The notes beneath the pieces were generated by a model. The model was not told where the DNA came from and ran no database searches. It worked only from the letters and a program-made list of their open reading frames with translations. 36,754 bases of DNA from Proteromonas lacertae (Eukaryota > Sar > Bigyra > Opalinata > Proteromonadidae). The stretch covers positions 1 through 36,754 of the forward strand of contig NGBS01000922.1 in the NCBI GenBank assembly GCA_002245135.1, read 5' to 3'. The translations under genes were made by a program, and so were the position numbers. Below, piece after piece: positions 9,623 to 18,003 of the stretch (position 1 is the stretch's first letter; each line of letters starts with the position of its first letter).

Positions 9623-9629
9623 TTATTAA
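9132..9629 (+). pseudogene. Tc1/mariner transposase, C-terminal fragment
   Basis: Tc1 transposases cut and paste the element with a DDE/D triad. Seen here are the second catalytic region (YFLQDNASIHKS, about residues 96-107) and the third (FSPDLNPIEKVWATLKHKI), giving Asp and Glu in the DD34E spacing expected of Tc1. The first catalytic block (FSDES in copy 2) is missing because a stretch of about 15 codons is deleted between FLD and NVKSVGW. The N-terminal DNA-binding domain is gone too; the Met used here is internal. The last residues (IYIECNNY) are probably read from repeat A. The fragment cannot encode an active enzyme. Confidence 0.85.
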
Positions 9630-9917
9630 ATCATTCTATATAAAAAAAGAAATGTAAAAAATGTCTTATGATCAACATTATGTTGTTCTAATCATTTCAG
9701 CTAATGTATTTTAGTCTATATTAGCTAAATATGTATTTAGTTTGCTTCAAAAATTTCTAGAAAACAAACGGCTCAAATATTCAAACTATTTATATTAACA
9801 AAAAAGTATATTGCAGAGGTAGGTCATATAACAAAGTAAGTATAAAAGTAACAATTTTTCATCAAGACAAGTAAGAATATACATTTAGTTTGTTTTAAAA
9901 GTGTCTGGTAGACAAAT
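9623..9917 (+). repeat. 300-bp repeat family, copy A
   Basis: This copy is nearly identical to copies B and D over the core (TTTCAGCTAATGTATT to GTGTCTGGTAGACAAAT), but it lacks the terminal GCCAACTATGAC block found in B, C and D. Its first 35 bp match the reverse complement of the start of copy D. It truncates the Tc1 element and lies 5' of the glycosyltransferase block. Confidence 0.85.
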
Positions 9918-10009
9918 TCTTTGTTCTGCATTATAGACAAATTTTTTTGATGAAGTGGGTATAGTGGGTATAGCGTTCTGATGATTTTATAAATTCAATT
10001 CTTCATAAA

Positions 10010-10444
10010 ATAGATTTAAACAAATTAATTATTATTACCTTTACATTTATATTATTAATTATATGTGAAAAGTATATTTATTTAATAACTAATATACATC
10101 CATTTTGTATGTCCCTAATAATACCTTCAACTTATGAAGACTATGAAAGATGTTTTAATACTTTAAAAAGAAGTATATGTAATTCTATTCAATATTCAGA
10201 AGAAATAATTATTGTATTGTCAGGAGTTAATGCTAATTTATCAAAATACTATAAACAAAAATCAAAAGAATTAGAAAAATGCACTAAGAAATTAGTAATT
10301 CTACTTAGATATAAAAAACACAATGCTGCATCAAACAGAAACTTTGGATATTTCCATTCACAATGTCCAATACTTACATTTTTTGATATTGATGATATAA
10401 TGTCTATATACAGACTTTATATAATTCATAAAATATTCTCCTAG
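10010..10444 (+). pseudogene. GT2-type glycosyltransferase, N-terminal fragment
   Basis: GT2 enzymes transfer sugars from nucleotide donors. From 10,109 the product reads MSLIIPSTYEDYERCFNTLK, then IIIVLSGVNAN, KHNAASNRNFGYF and LTFFDIDDIMS. This is the N-terminal GT-A half with the Asp-rich metal-binding motif DIDD near residue 92. The frame is open upstream of the first ATG for about 30 codons and there encodes a hydrophobic anchor (LIIITFTFILLIICEKYIYL), so an earlier start codon (perhaps the ATA at 10,010) seems to have been lost. The coding ends just after the DIDD motif, so the acceptor half is missing. It is a fresh fragment; the next block is probably part of it, inverted. Confidence 0.65.
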
Positions 10445-10628
10445 GTAATATCTTCTCTATATCAACACATGTATATTTTCTTATATGTGAACTGTAATTC
10501 AAGCATTTAATATTTTTTATTGCATTCATTCGCATTATAGTATGTAGTATTATATCATTATTATATGCATATTTAGAAATTAATTCTTTAATAAATACTA
10601 TATATGAAAATATTATAGCAATAGACAA
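10445..10628 (-). pseudogene. Possible inverted C-terminal piece of the GT2 gene
   Basis: On the minus strand, abutting the truncated GT2, there is open sequence reading SYIVFIKELISKYAYNNDII and LHTIMRMNAIKNIKCLNYSS. In GT2 proteins of this type the DIDD motif is followed by a helix and a 'DIILH' segment, and the NNDIILHT here fits that place but on the other strand. The simplest reading is a local inversion of about 200 bp that split the gene. The alternative is chance open sequence in AT-rich DNA. Confidence is low. Confidence 0.3.
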
Positions 10629-10695
10629 ATAAGATACAAAACGACGATATTTAGATACTATTGGTAAATTCTGACAGAATATTATTTATTATGAA

Positions 10696-11766
10696 ATGAT
10701 AATAAAACAGTTATATTATTTCTTTATTCTATTTTATTTTATATATAGATATAGCATATATTTTCACAAAAAGAATTATGGTGTATTATATAGTATTGAG
10801 TCAGCTGGAGGATTAGGAAATAAACTATTGGGAATAACTGGAACATATTTATTATCAGTTTTGTCTGATAGGCAGTTTCATTGTATATGAAATGTCTATA
10901 TAGCAATAGTTATAGGAAGTGTAATAAAACAATATATAAATCTAAGTATTGTTGATCCTACTCCAATAAAATCTATTGATAAGATTAATAAGTCGCTAGT
11001 TTTTTCATTTTATCGATATTGTATTAATCCTGTTGATATGGTAATCACTATTAGTAGATCAAAACTTCTTTCTATATCGATTGAGAGTATACATGATTTA
11101 GTTCCAACCATAATATGTGCAAGAATTTTTTATAACAAGTTAAAGTATTTTAAATTCATTAATTGCTCAAAATTAGAAGATATTAAAGGTCAAATACTTG
11201 AAGTTAACTATATTTTGTTAAACTATTATTTTACATTTTATAAAAAGCATATTAGGAAAGGTCAAAAATTCTTCAAAAGAGATAACAATGTTATATATGT
11301 AGGTATACATACTCGTTTTAATGATGATTGCCTTAAAAGAAAATGTTTAATAGATGGGAAGGTAATATACAAAATTAGAAAAATGGCAACAAGATTATGT
11401 AGAAGTAAATATAATTTCATTTTGAGTTCATTTAATTCTAATTTTTCTAAAAAATTTCTTAGTGTAAATAATAGTACAATAATATACAACCCTAATGTTG
11501 ATATTAAGCATACATATCTCTCAGGAAGTATGAATCAAGTAGATATTGAGAAAACAGTTATTGATATATATATAGTGAGTGAATCAGATAAATTAATGTT
11601 AAGTAGTTATTCAACATACTCATTATTGATTCTGTATAAGGGAATATATAGTAGATACAAAAATTGTAAAAGAAAGAAGTATATATTTTGGAATGGAAAA
11701 GAATTATTAGATCATTTGAATAGGTACAAAAGAAAGAAAAGTATATGTCAGAGTATAAAATTATAA
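10696..11766 (+). pseudogene. GT11-like alpha-1,2-fucosyltransferase, one in-frame TGA
   Basis: GT11 enzymes add alpha-1,2-fucose from GDP-fucose. The protein starts with a membrane anchor (YYFFILFYFIYRYSIYF), then ESAGGLGNKLLGITGTYLL, the first GT11 motif (GGLGNQ-like). Further on come YVGIHTRFNDD, in place of the HxRR donor-binding motif, and VSESDKLMLSSYSTYSL, matching the C-terminal 'SS-FS-W' motif. One TGA at 10,888-10,890 interrupts the frame, and the same frame then continues without loss to a TAA at 11,764-11,766. The total of about 356 codons is normal for the family. The change of the second Arg to Phe in the HxRR motif makes activity uncertain even without the stop. It lies 4 bp from the converging gene at 11,770. 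Confidence 0.6.
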
Positions 11767-11769
11767 TAT

Positions 11770-12684
11770 CTAAGGTTGATTTAAAGAGTTGGTGATGTTA
11801 AAAGCTGACCCAGAATGATTAATAGATTTAGTATGATTAGTATAATAAATAAATGATATAGGTATGTTTTTAAACGATATATACCAATCTACATGATGGG
11901 CAATATAAGGAGCAAGAGATCTAAAAGATTTTTTAGAATGCCTTTTAAATTTAGTATTTCTTCTTCTCATTCCAAATATTGTATCTATATCTGCTTCAAT
12001 AACTGAATAATAACTATTTTTATAATAAACTTCATAATGATTACTTTTTATGTATCTAGATTCAAATGAGTATACTTTTTTGTAATCAGGAAAATTTGGT
12101 GATATATCATTGATCATTAATGATGGTCCAATTACATTGATATTGCAATTGCTAAGTATAGTCGCATAAAACTGAAATATATCACTAGGTACATTGTTTA
12201 ATATAATATCAATATCTGAAAGAATGTAATATCTTATGTATATATTTCTTTTTAAGTAGCTATATATTACATTAGTAACTTCTTTATCAATTGCATCTCT
12301 CCATTTAGTCTCTTTTAAGTAGTAAATATGTATATTATATTCTTTTATTAAATAATCATAGTACTTTAATAGCCCTTTAAATGTAGTATTATGATCAAAA
12401 ATAATGATTTTCAATTTTGTATTTTTATAAATTTTAAGCCAATATTTTAGAGAATAATATACAGCATATAATCTATCTCTAGATAGAAGAAACACTAAAA
12501 TACTACCTACATTTATTTCTTTTAAAGGATAATTACAGCTAATTTTATTTAGTATATTCATATGGAGTTGTTCAAAATCATTCAATCTTTCATTATTCTG
12601 TAACGAAAATGTGTCTGAACTATAGAAAAACAATATGAAATATAAATAACATATTATAATATAAAATAAAAATAATCTATACAT
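11770..12684 (-). CDS. GT-A glycosyltransferase, unclassified (304 aa, type II membrane)
   Basis: An N-terminal anchor (residues 3-21) is followed by a GT-A domain. The metal-binding motif is SDIDIIL (156-162). After it comes NVIGPSLMINDISPNFPD (183-200), then ADIDTIFGMRR (231-241) and LAPYIAHHVDWY (257-268). This order (DPDI-like motif, 'VG-sL-IdDip', 'IDT-falyr', 'aPytarHl-WY') is that of a glycosyltransferase family found in bacterial and algal polysaccharide loci; I know no firm name for it. Expected role: sugar transfer in the Golgi lumen. The frame is intact and ends in TAG. Its start codon overlaps the stop of the GT10 gene (TTAATG), so the two are likely co-expressed or recently fused neighbours. 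Confidence 0.7.
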   Translation of the reverse strand: MYRLFLFYIIICYLYFILFFYSSDTFSLQNNERLNDFEQLHMNILNKISCNYPLKEINVGSILVFLLSRDRLYAVYYSLKYWLKIYKNTKLKIIIFDHNTTFKGLLKYYDYLIKEYNIHIYYLKETKWRDAIDKEVTNVIYSYLKRNIYIRYYILSDIDIILNNVPSDIFQFYATILSNCNINVIGPSLMINDISPNFPDYKKVYSFESRYIKSNHYEVYYKNSYYSVIEADIDTIFGMRRRNTKFKRHSKKSFRSLAPYIAHHVDWYISFKNIPISFIYYTNHTKSINHSGSAFNITNSLNQP

Positions 12685-13718
12685 TAAGTTGATATAATAG
12701 TAGGAGTGTTTTTAGAAAAAATGTAATTACAAACTTTACAATAATTGAAATTATAAATGTAATTAAATCTATTATACCATTCTTTAGATATGTTATAATG
12801 CCACTGTTGGTGATGTTGTAATGAAGTGACATTATTTATAATATTCTTAATATAATTTACTAAATGATATATAGAGTCGAAATTGCTCAAATTAATTATC
12901 GCATCAGGATGAGGAAGAAATTTATTTATATCCTTTGGTCCAAAATATATAGGAATAGAACCAGCCAATAAACAATCTGTCAATTTCTCAGTTACATATT
13001 CATTATTTATTTCTGGTGCTTCATATTTTGTTCCATTTTTCCATGTAATAATAGAATTTTCAATAGCTATACAAAATTTATATTGCTTTAGTATATCCAC
13101 TTTATTCTTTATTGGTATATTTTTTGGCCATTCTTTATTATTTAAGTCTTTACCAAATGAATCTACTTTTATATACTTCATTATTTCCTTAACTATATAT
13201 CTTCTGTTTTTGTATGAGACTTTCTGGATATAAACAATATTTTTTCTCTCTTTGAATTGCATAATACTGCCATAGTTTTTATTAGAAGTTTCAATAAAGT
13301 TGTGAAGATTATAGTCAGAATAAATTGGATATGATATATGATGTTTATTGTTAAATAATCTGTAATCAATTCCTATCTGATAGTTTTTGTATCTGCCATC
13401 ACCTATATCTTTCATAAATTGTACTTGGCTTAATTTTTCCGTAGTCATAATAATATTAATTGTGTTGCTAATATTGATTGGAAACCTTCTATTTCCATTG
13501 TAAATAATACCATTGTATTTAGTATATCTATCTTTAATATAATTGCATTGATAAAATGAATGTCTATAGTTGCATGAAAGTGGATGAAATGGAAGAATAT
13601 AATAATTCTTAAATGAATTACCAACTAAAATATTAACATTTATCATATAAATACTACTATAAATTACATAATAAAATGAAATAAAAATTAATAAAATAAT
13701 AAATATAATTCTATTCAT
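12684..13718 (-). CDS. Alpha-1,3-fucosyltransferase, GT10 (344 aa)
   Basis: GT10 enzymes transfer fucose from GDP-fucose in alpha-1,3/4 linkage in the Golgi. The protein has an N-terminal anchor (residues 4-21) and a C-terminal catalytic core with the family hallmark: YKFCIAIENSI (213-223), then the donor-binding block EYVTEKLTDCLLAGSIPIYF (240-259), with GPKDINKFLPHPDAIINLSN after it. Length fits the family (about 330-400). The frame is intact and intronless. The stop codon overlaps the start of the downstream glycosyltransferase. The 55-bp gap to the divergent gene at 13,774 probably holds a shared promoter. With the GT11-like gene this is the second fucose enzyme in the island. Confidence 0.9.
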   Translation of the reverse strand: MNRIIFIILLIFISFYYVIYSSIYMINVNILVGNSFKNYYILPFHPLSCNYRHSFYQCNYIKDRYTKYNGIIYNGNRRFPINISNTINIIMTTEKLSQVQFMKDIGDGRYKNYQIGIDYRLFNNKHHISYPIYSDYNLHNFIETSNKNYGSIMQFKERKNIVYIQKVSYKNRRYIVKEIMKYIKVDSFGKDLNNKEWPKNIPIKNKVDILKQYKFCIAIENSIITWKNGTKYEAPEINNEYVTEKLTDCLLAGSIPIYFGPKDINKFLPHPDAIINLSNFDSIYHLVNYIKNIINNVTSLQHHQQWHYNISKEWYNRFNYIYNFNYCKVCNYIFSKNTPTIIST

Positions 13719-13773
13719 TGATTGTTATTCTTGCAAATGAAATATCAAACATATGATTTGAATATAATATATA
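13719..13773. promoter_or_regulatory. Short divergent intergenic region, likely shared promoter
   Basis: Only 55 bp separates the start codons of the GT10 gene (minus) and the unrecognised gene at 13,774 (plus). It is AT-rich, with TATAATATATAATG next to the plus-strand start. No specific factor site is identified; promoter function is inferred from geometry. Confidence 0.35.
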
Positions 13774-14529
13774 ATGTATTATTTTATAATATCTCTAATT
13801 CTATATGTAATTATATCAAATTCAATAAAGCGCCATTATTACAAAAATGTAATTCTAATTAGATTTCATTTTTTTACCTCCTTTCAGTTAGTTAGATTCA
13901 ATAGATGGAAAAACTTATCCAACAATAATAACATATATATTTATTTAACAGATGTGAATAATCAAAAATACAGAGAAATAGATAATTTGTATGTTATTAC
14001 AGCTAATGAAGTATTACGCTACTATCCATCTTTAAAAAGAACAGGTTATTGTGGTGGTAAAAATAAACAATTCTTTATGTGGACATTTCATATTGAACAT
14101 ATCATGTTATGTATAAAATATATTTTAAGAATTTATAAATTTAAATATGATTGTATAGACAGTGATTGTATTTCTGGAGAATATTTTATAAATAATAGAG
14201 GATGGTACTACTGTAGCACAAAAGAATATAAAACACTTCGTCTAAAAACATTGCATGGAATAGGATATAAAACTAATGAGCACATTCAAAGATGGGGTAT
14301 TAATTACATATATAAAGTAAAAAAGTTACTAAATAAATATATTCATTCACAATCTGAGCATTCAAGTATAGAATTTGTTTTTCTTAATAACCTTTCATAT
14401 CATCCATTAAATAAAAATGACATAGGTTATAAATATTCATTTAAATCAAAAATAACATTGAAAGAATGGATATACATAATGAAGAATAAGTCAAACCATA
14501 ATAAATTGTTTCATGCTTTAAAGTTTTAA
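13774..14529 (+). CDS. Unrecognised type II membrane protein, glycosyltransferase-like context (251 aa)
   Basis: A hydrophobic N-terminus (MYYFIISLILYVIISNSI) suggests a single Golgi-type anchor with a lumenal domain of about 230 residues. Notable conserved-looking patches are LRYYPSLKRTGYCGGKNKQF, MWTFHIEHIMLC and RGWYYCSTKEYKTLRLK, with aromatic and Cys residues. I do not recognise the family. The region just after the His-rich patch has DCIDSDC, which could act as an Asp motif of a GT-A fold, but this is speculation. The frame is intact and ends in TAA. It is divergent from the GT10 gene and converges on the broken GT77-type gene. Role in glycan synthesis is inferred from neighbours and topology only. 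Confidence 0.5.
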   Translation: MYYFIISLILYVIISNSIKRHYYKNVILIRFHFFTSFQLVRFNRWKNLSNNNNIYIYLTDVNNQKYREIDNLYVITANEVLRYYPSLKRTGYCGGKNKQFFMWTFHIEHIMLCIKYILRIYKFKYDCIDSDCISGEYFINNRGWYYCSTKEYKTLRLKTLHGIGYKTNEHIQRWGINYIYKVKKLLNKYIHSQSEHSSIEFVFLNNLSYHPLNKNDIGYKYSFKSKITLKEWIYIMKNKSNHNKLFHALKF

Positions 14530-14759
14530 GATTTTAATATCTTACTATGCACTTTCTATATGTATAGTTAAATAACTCAATAGTGCTTACTGAAAAATCA
14601 ATATCAATTATAATGTATTTTATAAGTATATTTAAATATGATTTTATTGTTTCATAATTTATTATACTCATATTATATTTAAATATAGAAATACTATTTT
14701 TTATTTGTTGAGGTATTAAAGTATTATTTATAAAAGACTAAACTAATAGATATAAATAA

Positions 14760-15912
14760 TTATACATTTTCTCTATATTTACTGCTGAAACAATTATCAA
14801 GGTTTCTTATTTTCCAACAATCAATATATGAACAGAATACTGTATTATATATTCCGCAATATTTACATACTATTTTTGGAAAGATGAATACATATTTTGT
14901 AAGATTCGAAATATATAATCCAATCCACAATAGATTCTCAATATCATCAATTGTTGATATATTAGTATATATAAAAGTGAAATAATTTCTATTCAATTCA
15001 CTATAGTAATTGTCTAAATCGACATTGTAAAACAGCATTTCTTTTTCTCTATATATTTTTGCATCTGCTCCTTTAATATAATTGTTATGAACAGATATGC
15101 AATGATTATCTATATAAAGTATAAATAGAAATACCTTTTAAATCGTCATAGAAATGTCTTTTCCCTTTTATGTAGAATATATCGCCATTGCAATATATAT
15201 AAATATTTAAATAAATAATGGAAATTGTATTTTTTTTGCTATTTATTACAATATTCCATATTTTTTGTTCGCTATTCAATTTTAAAGACCTTGATTTGTT
15301 TAATACATTATCAATGAATAATTTTGTCCGATTATTACTTTTTAAATAGCTAATAGAATTAATAACTCATTGTTTATACTACAGGCCTGTATTGACTATT
15401 TTATTTCCATCTTGAGATATAATTAAATCTTCTGAATAATTAAGGATAGACTTTATTGGATTTTCAAAGAAATAAATATCGATATCTAACAGAATAATTT
15501 CTTTATTTAAAGAAAGTAAAATTTGGTTAATTTTTGTTTTGCTTAACACAATCTTGCCATAGTTTTCAGATCCATAGTCAACATCTTTTCCATTGCTTAT
15601 ATTTATCATATAAAGGAATAAGTTTAATGTATATTTTTTCATAAATATATATGAATCTGTATCTAGAGCAACATAATAATGATGTGGAACATTGTATTTA
15701 TTTACATAATTTATTTGAAAATTCAATGCATCATTTATCACTGCTTTAGAAATTATAGAGTATTCTACAACATATGATTTGATTCTTTTCTTGATACACG
15801 AACTATAAAGATTATAACAAATCCTTGAATTGCTTGTTAATATTATTTCATATATTATAAATTGAAGAAATATTAAAATAGTAACATTAAAATATAGAAT
15901 CATTATAATCAT
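14760..15912 (-). pseudogene. GT77-type (Nucleotid_trans) glycosyltransferase, broken
   Basis: After an N-terminal anchor (IMILYFNVTILIFLQFIIY), the first 177 codons lead into the family signature: EIILLDIDIYFFENPIKSIL (metal-binding DID), then DLIISQDGNKIVNTGL. This matches the PF03407 pattern 'vl-sDvDv-wl-dP ... D-v-qsD ... NtGf'. Two in-frame stops follow at about 15,380 and 15,365. Sequence then continues (SNNRTKLFIDNVLN, LNSEQKIWNIVINS), and a frameshift occurs near 15,130-15,150 before CISVHNNYIKGADAKIYR, the usual C-terminal 'HNN-i-G--aK' motif. A Cys-rich tail (IVCKYCGIYNTVFCSYIDCW) extends to 14,760. Members transfer galactose, xylose or arabinose; the acceptor is unknown here. Decay looks recent, because all motifs remain legible. 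Confidence 0.7.
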
Positions 15913-15931
15913 CTATATATTTTTCTTTTGA

Positions 15932-17704
15932 CTAACCACAATTTATAGTATCATTAATAAAGTGTAGTTTAAAATTATTACTGTATAAATAATACTTAAT
16001 ATCCTTTATATTAAATATCATTCTTAATGAAAATAATAATGAGTATATTTTTAAATGAATAAATTCAAAAGATAAATGATTATTATCTACATACATAAGT
16101 ATATCATTTATCAATAGATTGCATGTGCCATTTTGACATAAAATATCTATGAATGATAAATACTTTTCTCTCATAAAATGTTTGATTATATTATATTCAA
16201 AAAATACACATTCTTTTGTATATAATCGAAAAGTAAGATTATTTACATTTTCTTTAATGTAATTATGAGGATTAAATTTAAGCAAGGGAATATCCTCTAT
16301 GAAATAAATGTCATTTGTTATATTATTTAATTGACTAATACATTCCAATATTTTTATTTGGATAATACTATTATTAGTTTTTAGTACATTTACAAAATAT
16401 GATATGAAAATAGATACTATTCTATATATTTTTATTTGTTTGATTTCTTGCACTATCATGCTATATCTACTTTTTGTCATTTTGTTGACTTTAACCCATA
16501 TAAATAATAAATGTAACTTATTTATCAATGCTAGTTTATACAGTAATTTAGACCAAACAAGTAAATGAGAATCTCCTATCAATAAATACCAATTTCTATT
16601 AACTATATATGAAAAATCTGTCTTTCTTACAGCATTTCTTTTACATTCTATTCTTAATGTATTATAATTTGATGAGAATAGAGGAGGTTTGGTAATAATA
16701 CCATAATTATATTTTCTGAAACTTATTCTATATAGTGTTGCACCTAATAAAACAGATATTACAATAATTAACCATCTGTATTTTTTGATATATTTAAATG
16801 GAAATTCTATACAATAATATGAGGATAAAGAATGAACTAAAATTGAGATAATATATACTATAAATACCTTACTTCTATGTAGTATTAATAGAATATAGTG
16901 TCATAAATATAATGAGTATGATATCTCTCCTATAAATGATAAAAGATATGATCTAAGTAATTCATTCACAGAGAATTTAGTATAATTTTCATTATAAAAC
17001 AATGGTATTAAAGATATGAATGGTATTAGAGGATAATAACTTGGATAGATGTATTAAACATAAATGAAAACATAAGTAGAATTATAACCCCTAGTAGTGA
17101 TGAAGTACTTGTATTGTGCTGATTATACTTTTGCAAAATATACATTATCATTCCGAATAAGAATTCCCACAATCTTACTTTCAACATAAAATAAGCTAAG
17201 CTATAATACCTATTTGATATAATAATAGAATAGATTAATGATATAAGGAATAACGTATATTTCATTACATTTGTGCTAAATAAAATAAAGGGAAACAACA
17301 AGTAGAATTGTTCTTCTATTGATAATGACCAAAAATGTAGAATTTTTATTATAGAATCGAATATTAGCTATGCCAAATACAGCATATCTTACATCAGTTT
17401 GAACATTATTTGGATTATAATCTTTCAGATTCTTTATATTTATTAATACATATAACAAAATTAAATAGCTAATTGGTATAATTCTTTTTATCCTATTCAA
17501 ATAGAATTCTATTAACAAAGAAGTTTTCGTTAATTTTCTATTTACATAAACCATGATCATAATATAACCTGATATTAAAAAGAAAACATCAACACCTATA
17601 TATCCTCCTCTTAATATTTTGCAATTATAGTGATAAATTATAACTAATAAAACAGCAATTCCTCTCAGACCATCAATGTCTTTCCTAAATTTCATTTTAT
17701 ACAA
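15932..17704 (-). pseudogene. Acyltransferase-3/SGNH O-acyltransferase, broken copy
   Basis: This protein would acylate (often acetylate) sugars, moving the acyl group across the membrane through the AT3 domain to a lumenal SGNH domain. The start KDIDGLRGIAVLLVIIYHYN holds the catalytic His, and GGYIGVDVFFLISGYIM follows. A frameshift near 17,345 precedes the hallmark HFWSLSIEEQFYLLFP. A second near 17,030 precedes FIGEISYSLYL, where TGA (16,901-16,903) replaces the conserved Trp of LYLWH. The SGNH part keeps LLIGDSHLLVW, IEDIPLL and DNNHLS, that is the Ser and the Asp/His pair. Length and domain order match the two intact paralogues at 18.0 and 20.8 kb. Three breaks in a nearly complete gene imply recent inactivation. 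Confidence 0.8.
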
Positions 17705-17765
17705 GATGGTTTAATAATCGAAAAAATACAAATAAATTCAAGCCTCACTCAAGCCAACTTTTAAA

Positions 17766-17877
17766 TCTAATCATCTCAGTTAATGTATTTCATACAATAG
17801 TATTTATCTCAAAATAGTATATTGTAGACATAGGTTATATGACAAATTAAGTATAAAAATAACAATATGTGTTGTGC
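17766..17877 (+). repeat. 300-bp repeat family, copy F (diverged, internally deleted)
   Basis: The blocks CTAATCATCTCAGTTAATG and GTATATTGTAGACATAGG, followed by AAGTATAAAAATAACAAT, align in order with copies A-D, but the middle is deleted and substitutions are many. It is preceded by CAAGCCTCACTCAAGCC, a motif also found next to copy C. It separates the broken acyltransferase from the intact one. Confidence 0.65.
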
Positions 17878-17944
17878 ATATTAGTATTCTCTTATGGCTT
17901 TAGCTGGATGTATATCAAAAATTACGAATTTAATATAATAAAAG

Positions 17945-17995
17945 AATGTATTTATTGTATATGTCAAGTTTATCCGATCATACAATAAATACATT
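17945..17995 (-). terminator. Perfect 16-bp inverted repeat after an acyltransferase gene
   Basis: AATGTATTTATTGTAT (17,945-17,960) is exactly repeated in inverted orientation at 17,980-17,995 with a 19-nt loop. It begins 8 bp beyond the stop codon of the minus-strand acyltransferase gene that ends at 18,004. AT-rich hairpins of 13 bp or more just after stop codons mark mRNA 3' ends in mimivirus-like giant viruses; whether this one does so is inference. Confidence 0.45.
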
Positions 17996-18003
17996 ATATT
18001 GAT

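Noticed and set aside
9970-9985. Short tandem duplication GTGGGTATA near the GT2 fragment.
   Set aside because: Only two units and no wider pattern; likely replication slippage.
10888-16903. TGA reassigned to Trp in this genome.
   Set aside because: Intact genes here encode Trp with TGG wherever checked (GT15 WGDAP, KWNY). In so AT-rich a genome a reassigned TGA would be the common Trp codon. Decay explains the few cases.
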